Positions 1 to 10,640 of a stretch of DNA of 64,000 nt are shown here, one piece after another. The stretch is from Catonia carolina (lineage: Eukaryota; Arthropoda; Insecta; Hemiptera; Achilidae), in NCBI GenBank assembly GCA_035578175.1, contig JAQMRL010000007.1:48866727-48930726 (forward strand). Reading direction: 5' to 3'. The position numbers and the translations under genes were made by a program. The notes under the pieces were generated by a model. That model had not been told where the DNA came from. It did not search any database and saw only the letters and a program-made list of their open reading frames with translations. Numbering within the stretch: position 1 is the stretch's first letter; each line of letters opens with the position of its first letter.

Positions 1-244
1 TTTGTGAGGATTTTCACCCATGTGTGTTAATTTTTTGAATCGTTCACACCATCACGAGTGGTTTGAGGCTTGTCAGTAAATAAAATTATCCTGTATAAAC
101 GCCGATTCCTGTTTAACCATTGAAAGAATTCAAATCGAACAGGTGGATCTCGTGGTAGAATCGTATGAACTTTTTGTGTAAGGGCACAGTTTGTTGTTAT
201 GAAGAGTACTATATTGTGTGGGTTATACAATGTATAATGTAGCC
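1..244. other. AT-rich sequence, nothing recognised
   Basis: No repeat family, coding motif or RNA gene is recognised here. A 106-codon open frame on the minus strand (27-347) runs into the neighbouring U repeat and has no recognisable protein motif, so I treat it as chance. Confidence 0.5.
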
Positions 245-640
245 TAATGCCCGTAAAAGGCAGGTGGAGTGTTAAATTAATTACACTCGATCTGTTGGTT
301 TCAGGGCTACAAAAAATAGTTCTGTTTCTTATCACATAGTCAGCCAATTATGTGACTGAACTATTTAAAACAGAATAGGTAGAGGTGTATAAGACACTAG
401 TCAGAGTTATCTCCTCTGAGAGTATTGAATTTCACTATACAGCCAGAATCTGTGGTGAATGAAGTGAAGGTGTCATTTGCAGGGTGGAAAGTAGATGTTT
501 TTAGAGAGCCTTGCGTGTTGATAAGCGTACTCTTTCAACTCAGTGAGGAAGGCAATAGTAAACCACCTCGCTTCTCGTTTTTACTTAGTAAAACCTCTAG
601 AGGTTCAAACCAGCCTTTCGGCTGTTGACCTAAACTTTAA
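245..640 (+). mobile_element. U retroposon, copy 1
   Basis: This is a near full-length copy of a ~390-bp dispersed repeat (U) found again at 5484, 16290 (minus), 48873 (minus), 50530 and 61434. The family starts around GGCAGGTGGAGTGTTAAATT, passes through a block reading CCAGNNCCTGTGGTGAA, and ends at CCTCTAGAGGTTCAAACC, CTTTCGGCTGNTGACC and TAAACAACAAC. The AAC-rich 3' end, fixed polarity and 5'-variable lengths suggest a SINE or the 3' end of a LINE. In this copy the tail has decayed to TAAACTTTAATG. A 67-codon frame across it (425-628) is not conserved between copies and is not called as a gene. Confidence 0.8.
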
Positions 641-744
641 TGTAGCCTACTGTATCTAGATTGCAATGTTGTTCGAATACTTTTTGTGGGGTATTGCGAT
701 TTTATAAATAATTATATTTGTTATAATAAATACAAATTCCAATC

Positions 745-792
745 CACATTGGATCGGATAATTCGGACATCCGGATAAATGAGGTAGTACTG
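745..792 (-). mobile_element. Orphan pogo/Tigger-type terminal inverted repeat
   Basis: The strip ending in TACTGTA reads, on the minus strand, CAGTACTACCTCATTTATCC followed by GGATGTCCGAATTATCC. This fits the CAG-plus-'TTATCCG' ends of pogo/Tigger DNA transposons. Only this terminus is recognisable; no partner end or transposase was found upstream, so it is either truncated or its other end has decayed. Confidence 0.5.
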
Positions 793-1790
793 TATATTTA
801 AAAAAATTAAATTATTCATTTAATTCTCATGCATTAAATAATATCTGTATTAACTTCTTTTAAATTTCATTGAAGCCATACCAGCCAGTCAGAAAACAAC
901 AAAAAATTATTTCACATAATTGTAACTTTGACGTAAAACGTCACTTGTAGAATCTTTTATTCCTAAAGACAGTTAGTGAGATGTATTTTCTTGGGCTGAA
1001 ATATGGAATGTTTTGAAATATATTCAAAACTTATAGTTTAAGGCGAGACTGTATGATTGTTTTAACTGAAAATTTCGAATTGCGGTTCTTTATGTTTTTC
1101 AATAGTTCAGACCGAGATCAACCACAAAAATATTAAATTACGTGAAAAAAATTATTTTAATGAAAAAATTAAGTTTTTAGGAGGTTTACCCAGAAAAATC
1201 ATCGTGTCACCAAGAACGAATATTTTTCAAAATTTTATACTGTTCTTTTTAGAGCAAAGGGAATATTAGTTTTTTTAAATATCTGCATTACGGTTTTTAA
1301 TATTCTCAGCTGTTAATTCAGCTTTCTAACCAAATGTTGATAGGAAATTTACTTGTTAGTGTACATTTTGTTTTTGATTTGTGCCTTTTTGTGTTTTTGC
1401 CCGTTCCCGTAAATTTAGATTTTTAACATTTAGGTACATTTTTCTCGGAACCATTAAACATACCAGACTGAAATTTTTACCAGTTATTTATCTTGTACAT
1501 TCACATATTCCGGCACTTTTATGACTTCCTCAAAAGCTTCAAAAATTATTAATATGTAAATTATCGTAAAAAAAATTTGTAAAAATTTTATGTTATTCCT
1601 TATTCTGTTTTTAACTTTATAGTTTAACGAACTAAGTTGCGAAAATATCAGTAGCTCGAGCAACCCGATAACTACAAGTAAGTAAAGTTTCATTTTCCTA
1701 TCGTTTACCAATCTCGTGAAAAATATACCTAAAAATAGCAAATTCAACATTGGCGGGATGCAAAGTACAGTGTTTCCTTAAGCTTACTAA
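793..1790. other. AT-rich sequence, nothing recognised
   Basis: Very AT-rich, with no shared repeat, coding motif or structured RNA that I can identify. An 88-codon hydrophobic minus-strand frame (1484-1750) is AT-driven and probably meaningless. Confidence 0.5.
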
Positions 1791-2375
1791 TTCAAGGCGT
1801 ATTCGTAAGTATTTTTTGGTGATAAAACAGATTTAGACTTATTAGAAATTTTTTTATTGTTGGTTTTAGCTTCCTTTAAAGCTACTTCACTTTTCTACAT
1901 AGTCGCCGTTTACTTGTAAGTACTTTTTGTAACGCTGCACCAAGTTCTGTAACTCCTTGGTATAGAAGTTCGCTACCTGGGAATTGAAACAGTTGACAAC
2001 GGTAGTTCTGTGTTCTTCATCGTATTTAAAGCCCTAGGTCACTATTTCAAGTGGAATATGAAGAAATAGTCGCTAGGTGAAAGGCTGGCACTGTAAAGTG
2101 GGTGATTAAAAAGCTCTCAACCAAAATCTTGAATCTTCAATGAATTTGGGCAGCAGTGTTAGGACGCACATGGTAATAGAGGATGATTATTATCCCGGAA
2201 GACAATTTTCCGTACCGTCAAATTTGGTTCCAACGTATCAGTTTGGTGAGGATTTCGCAGGAAGTACACGTAAGTTGTAATTTGTTGTCCCAAATTCCAT
2301 GAAATCAATCAAAAGAACGCTGTTTTCTTTCCAGACAACAGTAGTCATCATTTTCCGACTTGAGAAAGAAGATTA

Positions 2376-3023
2376 TGTCACCGCCACCCCTTCTAATTAA
2401 TCATTTACTGTGTTGCCGGCCTTCAATATTTCTCTGCGTGATAGGCCCTTTGGCGGCCTACCGACAAACCTTTCAGCTTCGCACCGACAGAGGGCTTTGT
2501 CATCAAGGCCGAGCCAGTAACCGCCCTTTACCACAGCGCCCTCGGCAACTATATAAAAAGCGCAACACTCAGCTGAGAGATTCAATTCTGATCCAGACAC
2601 AGAGGGATTCAATTCCGATCAAGACAGCAGACAAGATGTTCACCACGGCACACGGCTACAGGACTCCAGCGAAGACTAATCGACGGCCCCGCAAGAGAGA
2701 GATGATGCTTCCGCTCGCCGACCCGTCACCGTAAGCCGTCGACCGGACCGTCATCGCACGCTGACGCGAGCGATGCCCTCAGCAGTCCCTCGACCGAGCC
2801 TTACGCCCACCAGATCTGACGAAGCAGCCATCGACGCACTACCGCGAGGGAAGAAGATGATGTCTCCGCTGGACGACGACACGCCGTGTCGCCCAGCTCC
2901 TCGACCGCCACGACGCCTACGACCGACGCTTCCCATCAAAACGACCATCGCTTAAACGCCCCTTTTCAGGGCCACCAAAATTAAATGTTTTAACTCGGTT
3001 TTTAATGTCGCCGTCCGGTGGCA
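2376..3023 (+). mobile_element. Solo LTR, family LTR-A, copy 1
   Basis: A 648-bp GC-rich block starts TGTCACCGCC and ends CGGTGGCA (TG...CA). It is flanked by a perfect 4-bp duplication ATTA (2372-2375 and 3024-3027), as expected for integrase-mediated insertion. It matches blocks at 23695 and 56933. A TATA box (CTATATAAAAAG, 2549-2560) is followed by a likely start near 2575-2585, so the 3' half would be the transcribed R-U5 part. No internal retrotransposon sequence lies on either side, so this is a solo LTR left by LTR-LTR recombination. It sits inside the mariner pseudogene. A 60-codon open frame (2773-2955) lies in the R-U5 half and is also open in copy 2. Confidence 0.9.
2549..2590 (+). 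promoter_or_regulatory. LTR-A core promoter (TATA box)
   Basis: CTATATAAAAAGCGC is followed about 25-30 bp downstream by CTCAGCTGAGAG, a plausible initiator. The same arrangement (CTATATAAAGAGCGC) is kept in the copy at 23876, while the third LTR-A copy has a decayed ATTATAAGAG. This fits a retroelement pol II promoter; present activity is unknown. Confidence 0.6.
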
Positions 3024-3129
3024 ATTACTTGAATATTTTTGATTTTCATCGAGTATAATGGTGCCATTCCATTGCCTGATGTTTTATTTTTGTATTGAAG
3101 TAGACTATTCATGTTCCGTTATTTATAAC

Positions 3130-3345
3130 AATGTGGAAAAATCAGTTGGGAAACTCAAGACTGCCGTTGTCAACTGGTTCAATTTCTAGGTGGCGGAAGT
3201 CTATGCAGAAAGGATAAAGAATCTAGTGCAGCGTTACGAAAAGTGCTTAGAAGTGAACAGTGACTATGTATGAAAGTGTAATTGGTTTGTAGGAAACTAT
3301 AACCGTTAATAAAAAATTTTTCTAACAAATATTTTTTATACCAAA
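3130..3345 (+). pseudogene. Mariner 3' end, inverted relative to its neighbour
   Basis: The plus strand encodes a mariner C-terminus: TAVVNWFN, then NLVQRYEKCLEVNSDYV, with an in-frame stop in between and a stop in place of the usual E of DYVEK. An AT-rich end (about 3300-3350) resembles the inverted end at 1790-1860. The piece lies head-to-head with the minus-strand mariner that stops at 3115, so the locus has two outward-facing mariner 3' ends. Confidence 0.75.
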
Positions 3346-4402
3346 TGGCCCTTACTTGACTAATATGTCTTTTATGTAAATTAAATTATCATCTTCTATT
3401 TTTGTTGTAATTTTTGAATTATATAAAATAATTCCGTATATTTTTTGTAAGATATTTCAGGTTTAATGTGTTAAAAGAACAAAGAATTAAGAAAAATATT
3501 TGATATTGTATCCAAAACATTTAAAACGTATGGATTATACAATAAAAATTTAGAAGTACAGACAGAATCTTAATTTTATTAGATTGTTAGCAGATTGGCG
3601 TAATAGTGAAAGTGAACGGTGAAGAAGGGTAGAGTATGGCCAACTAAATATCCATCCATCGATCTGTCGCTGGCTGCGGCGTTCTTTCCTCCTCCCTTTC
3701 CGCTTGCAGAAACACAGTTGACAACCAACCACAAAGATTATGTTGATTTTACTGCCAGGTATTGCAAAAATCCCGTGAGTCTTCATTGTTCTTTACTTTT
3801 TATTTTAGGAGTCTCTTTTTCATAGGAGGAAGTTCATTTGAACCTCATTGGAGGCATTGCCATTATTAGCGTTCAATATTTTAATTTGTTTAAAATTTGC
3901 TATGAAAATTATTGATTAATAAAGTCAATAAATTTATCATTTATTTCATTAATTTTATCGAATAGCATAAATGGAACAAATTGATATGATCGATGAAGAA
4001 TTTCATCTTGAGATTTCACGTTGTAGATTTTTACGGTTCCATAAAATATTTATCGCCAAATTTATATTTCTGTCTTTTAGTTCATAAGAAAAGTAAGTTT
4101 TATGAAAAGGTGGTTTTGACGAGATTATGGATTGTTTATATACCAGACAGATTTCATTTTAGCCAGTACTGACAGACCAAACTGGTACAAACAAGTGGAA
4201 ACTGATACATCTCTTACAGTTAAAAAAACCTATTAAAGAAGTGTATATACTACCCTTTATATCAGGAGATTAAATTATGAAATGAAGAATTAAAAAGCTA
4301 TCCGATTTAGAGCATAAAAAAGACGATAGACTTTTTGGTACGAAGCGGATTATATTTGAACGGATAAGTTTAAGCGTTAACGCTAATTGATGTTCATATT
4401 AT
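3346..4402. other. No recognised feature
   Basis: Mostly AT-rich. A slightly GC-richer patch at 3600-3780 carries two short overlapping frames on opposite strands (78 and 68 codons) with no recognisable motif. No repeat family from elsewhere in the window is evident. Confidence 0.45.
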
Positions 4403-4930
4403 TTAACAATAATAAATAATAATAAAAAAATTTATTTTCATTTTAAAGATTACACAAACAACAAACAAACAAAACATATTACAAAAATTACTGTTATTAA
4501 GTCAATAATTATTATTTAAATCTATTTCTGAGAAAACTCAAAAAAAGTTGATCATTTGATTGCACCCCCGAGTTTCATATCATTCATTTCTTTCATTTCA
4601 AAAAATTGGCCTCAAAGTTTGAGGCCAATGATGATTTAATCATCTTTAAACTTTAAACATCCACCTAAAACTTTCAACCCTTTAAACTTCAAACTATTGT
4701 CACCCAACCAACCAATTTTTATGGCTCAAAAGTTTATTATAGTAAGTGAACCAGTTTAGGATTAGGAGTCAACATTCGGTGGATCTCGTGTATGTCTTGG
4801 CTAAGCAACCTCAGATCGACTACTTTTTTAAATTTTATGATGTTCGGCAAATTGTATTTATATATATATCAGTTGGCATAAGATTTAAAAAGTTTAGGAG
4901 TTAAATAACTTGATTGCCTTAGGTATAATT
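4403..4930 (-). mobile_element. CR1/Jockey-like LINE 3' end (decayed)
   Basis: The AATAATAAATAATAATAAAA run followed by TTTATTTTCATTTTAAAGAT reads, on the minus strand, as a LINE 3' tail with ATT repeats. Further in, the block near 4800-4870 matches the C-terminal coding zone of the better preserved copy at 11040-11220 (minus-strand sequence equivalent to 'nlp.ii.yKk'). Stops are frequent. Together they indicate a 5'-truncated LINE on the minus strand, of the same family as 10640-11500, 18590-18930 and 27530-29070. Confidence 0.45.
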
Positions 4931-5483
4931 TAGTGGAAGCTCTACGGAGTGGAAACAGTGCTTGTCTTGAGTATTGTAGCGATGAGTTGTTGAGAGGAAA
5001 GTGTTTTTGTTTTTAAATGCCTAAATAAGAACTTCTCGTTCATAGAGCTGTCGCATATTCAGTACTTGAACATCTCTAAAGAGCTCGTCACTTATTTATT
5101 GTGTGTTTGTCGCACATGCGGCAGACCCTTTACACCCAACGTATGAGTTTTAAATGTTTGAGATTCGACGTAGTTATTTTAAGAACTCATATAAATATTT
5201 TGTTTTACTGTCAAGGGCCCTATACACCCTTCGCGGTTGCGTAGTTGTTAAGTGTGCATTTTAACTGATGAAACGTAAGCGGTTATAATTTGAGAAACAC
5301 CAGTTTTTCTGGTAGCAGTTCCTTCGCTGAATGTTTTTATTTTTGAAAGAGAATTTTGACAATATCAATCAACGCCCGATATATTTAATTAATTTAAGTT
5401 ATAATTTAAATGAACAATTTTGGTGAAACGAGGTCGGTCAATATATTTCATTTATATTACTAGCGTCTTTATTTAGTCCATAA
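4931..5483. other. No recognised feature
   Basis: No repeat family or coding motif recognised. Confidence 0.4.
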
Positions 5484-5868
5484 CATGCAGGTAGAGTGTT
5501 AAATTATTTGCACACGATCTGTTTGTTACAGGGCTACAAAAAAATTGTTCTGTTTTTAATCACATAGTCAGCCAATTATATGACTGAAGTATTTAAGAAC
5601 AGAATAGGTAGAGGTGTATAAGACACTAGTCAGAGTTATCTCCTCTGAGAGTAATGAATTTCATTATACAGCCAGATCCTGTGGTGAACGAAGTGAAGGT
5701 GTCATTTGCAGGGTGAAAAGAAGATGCATTTCAGAGGGTCTGGCATGCTGATAAGCATACTCTTTCAACTCAGCGATGTAGGCAAAGTAAACCACTGCAC
5801 TCCTCGTTTTATTTAGTAAAGCCTCCAGAGGTTGAAACCAGTCTTTCGGTTGATGACCTAAACAAAAA
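5484..5868 (+). mobile_element. U retroposon, copy 2
   Basis: A near full-length U copy, closely parallel to copy 1, from the GCAGGTAGAGTGTTAAATTA start to the CGGTTGATGACCTAAAC end. The 3' tail is A-rich (AAAAAAAGT) rather than AAC repeats. Confidence 0.8.
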
Positions 5869-5989
5869 AAGTATTTTTTATTGTTTTAAATGTATTCAAA
5901 TGGTTATATCTAAGTGATTCATACAAATAGTAGTATACTTATTGAGTTTCCTATCAAAAAATATTTTCTTTCTTAATACCTTTCATGTA

Positions 5990-6095
5990 TCTTTTTTTTA
6001 CATCCGTCTGTTTTGCAAATACAGACGATGATAATGGTGCTATATGATAATGAATGCTGAAAAAATGCCAGAAAGGACATGCCGCTACGTTTTTC
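5990..6095 (-). mobile_element. SINE fragment with type-1 tail
   Basis: The minus strand reads TCTGGCATTTTTTCAGCA, then CATCGTCTGTATTTGCAAAA and CAGACGGATGTAAAAAAAA. This is the 3' half of the tRNA-derived SINE seen whole at 16614 and 54051; the tRNA-like head is missing (5' truncation). Confidence 0.55.
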
Positions 6096-6279
6096 TCTTA
6101 ATTAAAGCCTTAAAATTTTCAGTTTGGGCTCATTTCACTGGTGCAACTGAATTTCAGGCGAAATCTTTCGCCATCTGCAACTAGCTAACGAAGCATTTCC
6201 GGACTTATATTTATATGAATTTTTTACTTTTACATGGAGAATGAGCTTCCGAATTTGATACATATCTTCGGATATCACC

Positions 6280-6915
6280 AACCTGTGTAATGAGTGCACC
6301 CCGGTGCACTCCGAGGAACTTATCACTTGCATAAGAAGAAAGCACTCTCTGGACAAGCCAAGATTGAATATTATTATACTGTGATAAAATCTGTGGATCT
6401 ATACGCAAGCGAGTGTCTTAGAATGATCGGGAAGGCTGGTCTAAGAGAAGCGGAAAAATTTGAGAGAAAGATTCTCCGCAAGATAATGGGCTCGAAGATA
6501 GTAGACGGACAATATAGGTTACGAGGTCGAGAAGAACTGTACAACAAAAATTAACGATAAATGTAGATTAGAAAAATAAGACAAAAATTTTACGGACAAC
6601 TTTATAAAGAATGGATGGCAACCGGTTCACAAAAAAAAATTCAAGATATTAAACATTAGACCTAAGTTGCTGGGTAAATGGTTCAAGGAAGTCAGAAAGG
6701 ATATTGAGGAAACCGGAATAAACCTAGAAAACTTTATCAACTTCTCCAAATTTAGAGAACTATTTACGGACTTTATGGGCTTCCTTGAAGAGGAAAAACA
6801 GAACACCGGGCGGACAGAAGAAAGAAAAGCCTACAGCGAAGGAATGTTGAGTGGTTTGCAAAAAGAGCTTACAGAAACGTCTAATCACCTCACTTGGTCT
6901 AAAATTGGCCTTATA
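6280..6915 (+). pseudogene. RTE-like LINE reverse transcriptase C-terminus (pseudogene)
   Basis: The plus-strand frames carry the region after the RT palm of an endonuclease-RT LINE: ALSGQAKIEYYYTVIKSVDL, ASECLRMIGKAGLREAE, ERKILRKIMGSKIVDGQYR (6340-6525), then, after a frameshift, LGKWFKEVRKDIEETGI (6670-6725), and finally KQNTGRTEERKAYSEGM (6798-6848). The same block occurs on the minus strand at 44960-45720, in an interrupted copy at 38450-38760, and in pieces at 54820-56010. Stops and a frame shift near 6555-6665 mark it as dead. The RT active site itself is not included. Confidence 0.8.
6292..6311. repeat. Short inverted repeat
   Basis: GAGTGCACC and GGTGCACTC face each other across 2 bp, giving a 9-bp perfect stem. 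It lies in the decayed LINE coding region (the equivalent LINE site at 45550 reads TCCTCGGAGTGCACCGG), so it is probably incidental. Confidence 0.4.
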
Positions 6916-8159
6916 TGAGAAAAAATTCACTCCTTGTAACAGATAATTTAGCACCTCTTTTTCAAATACTAGGTCGTCAAGAATCAAAATTTCAGTACGT
7001 GAATTCACAGATTTGAGGGTGTGATCAGTGTTCAGTGTACTGTCTACCAATACTTAAAATATATTTTTGTAACTCAGTTTTAAACATAATGATGATCAAA
7101 ATATCTTTTTATGATTTTAGGGAAGCAGATTTACTGTTGGTGCCCAGATAACAAAAATGTATCAGGGGTAACGTATTTGTCACTTTATGCAAAGGAATTA
7201 AATGCTTGATTCTTATACTTTAGTTATGGGTTCGTTTCGGGAAGTTTGCTGCGTTTTTGTGCCCATGTTTGATTAATTCCTGGGCGTAAAATTGACGAAA
7301 GTCTAGTACTTAAAAATTTTTGAACAATTGCTCAGAAATATAAAGCGGGTGGTTTTTGTTGATTACTCGAAAAATGAGATTTCCACTTTCTTCAGAGGGT
7401 CTATGTAATATTGACAAGTTCCATCCCATCCCATGCCAGTTTTTCATAACTGTATTCTAACTGGGCAGTAAAAAGATATTTTATGTAGTACTTCTCTCAA
7501 CTTCTTGAAAATAATATATTAGTTTCCTGATTCTTCGATAGAGATCTTGTGCTTGTTAATCCCAGCGAAGGAGACAGTCAATTTTATATTCTTAAATATT
7601 TAACGGAAGTCATCTTCTGAATAATTTTACAGGTGAAAATTGTGGAATCAAAGCTTGTTTGAAACTTGAGGTTTTGAAACGCAGACTATCCCTGGATGGT
7701 TGGTGAAAAACAGAGAAAGTAAGTTTTATGGCTGTTAAAAGGTTTGTATCTTTCCGGACTTAGTAGTAACAACAACCAGATTGCATCGAAGCGGTCCACT
7801 CTGATCAAAACCAGAACTGATACAGTCTTCTATAATAGTAATCTTTATAGTACTCGCTTGTTTATTTTCCGAAGTCCATAAAATAGTAATTTTTCTTTGC
7901 TCAATTGGTATTATTTCTGTATTGGTACTAAGTATTAGGCATTTTGTATCAGTACTGTTTACTGCTTGTAATGAGTTGTATCAGGATTAAACAAATTCAG
8001 TTCAAACTCAAGACTAGTACTAAATTGGTGCCAGCAGTACTTTTCGGAATTCATAGAATAACGTCAGTCCATATATGTTCACGTATCGGTTCGCTCACAT
8101 TTGGTTTACGATAGGTAACAAATGAGGCCATCAGTTGAAGCAGATTCTACTTTTGTTTA
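6916..8159. other. No recognised feature
   Basis: No recognisable coding motif or shared repeat was found. Confidence 0.4.
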
Positions 8160-8470
8160 AAAGAAAAGAAGCGAAAAGGAAAAAAACCACCGCCGTATTA
8201 TAATGAAGGTGAGTGGTACGTTAGGATAAGACTGGTGACATTTTCTCTCTGCTTGACTGATGTTGTTCGGTACACGAGTGTACTTTATACGCTGAACGCT
8301 GAATAGGGATCCAGGGATCCACAGCGACGGAATAAATCTCGCGTACAACACACTGGAGGCTGGCGGCTAGAGTACACTGCTACATTGTGCCGCGGCGGCA
8401 TGTGCTATCAATTCTTGCGGTGCGGTCCCAACTCCCCTTAGCTTGTCACTTAACCCGTAACAAATTTCAA
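8160..8470. other. GC-richer unique patch, possible promoter or exon
   Basis: Base composition rises relative to its surroundings (for example TGTGCCGCGGCGGCATGTGC near 8390). It includes ATGAAGGTGAGTGG at about 8202, which matches a splice donor consensus after AAG. No coding motif is recognised and no matching repeat occurs in the window. It may be low-copy host sequence, but the support is weak. Confidence 0.2.
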
Positions 8471-8831
8471 ACTTTAGTCTCCATTCTACTCGCTCTCTGA
8501 TCTCTCTTGTTACAGTCTCTGATTTTCATTTCGGATCGATCGATTGCAATATTTTCCTTTCCCTTTCCGTAAAGAGTCTATTAGATATGCGACAATGAAG
8601 TTCAAATCCATTTCCACTTAGAGCCAAAGTGTGTACAAAGCGGAAAAATCAATTTCTTAGGCCTGAATTCAGAAAAACAACTCGAGAGGATTGCTAATAA
8701 ATACATTAGCATAAGGTAATATGCTATTTGCTGGCAAATAACCAAGCTGTAGTGGACTTTGTTACATCGACTTTTTGGCAGGGTTTCATCTTCAACATTA
8801 AAATTAAATCAAGAAGATGAAAACTAAAAAA
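8471..8831. other. No recognised feature
   Basis: No repeat or coding motif recognised between the GC-richer patch and H copy 1. Confidence 0.4.
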
Positions 8832-9420
8832 TCTGGGGTGAAACACTCACACGACTTTCTCTTGCCAATGCAATAATGAACAATACAACCTAACATTAGT
8901 AATAAAACATTAGAAATAAACAAAAAACTAACCTCAAAAAAACATAAACTTATTTTAATCATGAGTGAAGGATGCAAAATGAAAATCAACCTCAGTTTGG
9001 CTTAAAAATAAGGAAAATCACTTTTTCACGCTAAACTAGGCTCTGTAGAGAAAAATGCTTTAAAAAAAGTTGTAGATCTTTTAATTTCCTATAAATTTTA
9101 TTTTATACACTTTTATCGTAAAATGCATACTAAGGCTGAAATCTTAAAAAAATCAGTTTTTTTACGAAGAAACAGCCTTCCCAAGAATTTCAGCAGAGAT
9201 GGCGCCTACCCTATCTTGTAGAGCATAAAAAATGTAGTAGGCCTACATGAGGCGATTTAAAAAAATTGTAGGTGCCGTTTTTGAGAAAATCGCAAAAAAG
9301 TGCAAAATGACACGAATAAACTACTACTTCCGGTTGACCGATTTTGATGAAAATGTTCGTGTCGGGTTCGGTAGTAGTACCTAATTTAAGTTTCAAGCTC
9401 CGTTTTTGAGATATTTTGTT

Positions 9421-9458
<38 letters not shown>

Positions 9459-9470
9459 AGCACACGCGCG

Positions 9471-9529
<59 letters not shown>

Positions 9530-9531
9530 AT

Positions 9532-9621
<90 letters not shown>

Positions 9622-9766
9622 CTCAATCGCTAAAAACATGTTTTTTTGGGTTCAGCGGGTCTAAACACGTGTAGATCTAGAAATGAGTAGATATAGAAAA
9701 ATCAACATGAAAACAACACTGCTTTCCTTCCTTATATATTCATTCATATAGGTCAAGAGAAAGTAA
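8832..9766 (+). mobile_element. H element (HINE/Helentron-like), copy 1
   Basis: Orientation A. The 5' end is TCTGGGGTGAAACACTCACAC (hairpin GTGA/TCAC), followed by the subterminal repeat CGACTTTCTCTTGCC. One of the two internal ~175-bp modules is largely missing. The conserved core TTCCGGTTGACCGATTTTG lies at 9326-9346. A very long CA/CT microsatellite occupies 9424-9620. The distal end has the partner repeat in mutated form (GGTCAAGAGAAAGT). The several 'proteins' of repeated His/Thr or Cys/Val here are microsatellite translations. Confidence 0.85.
9424..9620. repeat. Long (CA)n / (CT)n microsatellite
   Basis: About 200 bp of CA repeats with an internal CT block (9474-9502) and a few CG and TA interruptions. 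It occupies the position where every H copy carries its CA/GT tract and is the longest in the window, so it is an expanded internal part of the H element. Confidence 0.95.
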
Positions 9767-10640
9767 AAATATAAACAAAAATATTAATTTAATTTTACAA
9801 GATAATACTATGTGCTGTATATACTACGTCACTGATAATCATTTAAGTTTATCAATAGATGTTTGTTTAGGCCTGCTTTTAAGTAAAACGTTTAGTTTTT
9901 TATAGTTTGGCTGTATGTTCTCTAATTCTTTCGGTACACCTACATACATCGATTGATATTAAAAAATATTGAGTGACTTAAGAAAAGAATAAAGACGAAA
10001 AAAGGAAGCGGTCGATCGGTCGGTCAACTGGCTGTTTAAAAGAAGAAACACAAGTTGGAAGTTGTGCGCGGGCGGGCGCGGGAGCTGCTGTGTGAAGGCG
10101 ATTACAGGATGTGTTGCTTTATTGTGGGGCTTCTTCTAGCAAAGCACAGCTAGCCCCTGCCACCACCATCTTCTCTGCCACCAGAGTAAACATATGACTG
10201 TTTTCTTTATCCAGGCAGAATAAACAAGAAAACTAAACAGTACCGAGTCCAAATTTAATTTTATCCCCCTCTCCCAAACAGCTCTTACATAAACAAAGAA
10301 AATTGAAAACATTTTTATTCCCTTATAGGACTATGTTGTATTAAGTGTCAGTTAGTACGTTTAGGAAGGCACGCGGCACGAAGCATCTGAACAAAGGGGA
10401 GAACTTACTCTGGAGCAGACTTAATCATTAACGTAATTCTTACAACACATCCTACAAAAATCCTTATAAATAAACTCTGAAAGCTGTTTAATATTTCCAT
10501 ACAACAAAATCAGTTCTAAAAATTTAAAAAACTAATGATCTTTCTGATGATATCCGTGTTTTCTCCAAAATTAAATGTTTTTGGTATTATAAAGAGTTTC
10601 TTTATCTCGTCTGCTTTCTTTTCCTCCTCTCTGTAATAAC
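9767..10640. other. No recognised feature; small GC-rich patch
   Basis: Mostly AT-rich. The stretch at about 10060-10110 contains GCGGGCGGGCGCGGGAGC and is the most GC-rich spot in the neighbourhood. It could be a remnant of a regulatory region, but nothing else supports a promoter. Confidence 0.3.

Larger units (their letters stand above)
1850..3115 (-). pseudogene. Mariner transposase pseudogene split by a solo LTR
   Basis: Minus-strand translation, read in several frames, follows a mariner (Tc1/mariner, DDD type) transposase. Reading down from 3115 there is a degraded stretch with the motif HQAMEWHHYT near 3075-3090. LTR-A interrupts it at 2376-3023. The sequence resumes with KMMTTVVWKE near 2345 and ends in FYTKELQNLVQRYKK and NGDYVEK at about 1890-1960. 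Frameshifts and stops are frequent, and the segment with the second catalytic Asp is badly eroded. The element is dead. Beyond the C-terminus an AT-rich end of about 80 bp (1790-1860) pairs with the inverted end near 3300-3350. At 3115 the copy joins head-to-head to a second, plus-strand mariner 3' end. Confidence 0.8.

Noticed and set aside
1484..1750. Hydrophobic 88-codon minus-strand frame as a membrane protein
   Set aside because: AT-rich DNA readily yields Leu/Ile/Phe-rich frames; no homology or context supports it.
9386..9664. Overlapping frames of poly His-Thr, Leu-Ser and Cys-Val on both strands
   Set aside because: They are direct translations of the CA/CT microsatellite inside an H element.
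8832..9766. H elements as CRISPR-like or satellite arrays
   Set aside because: Copies are dispersed, in both orientations and not regularly spaced; repeats are ~950 bp with defined ends.
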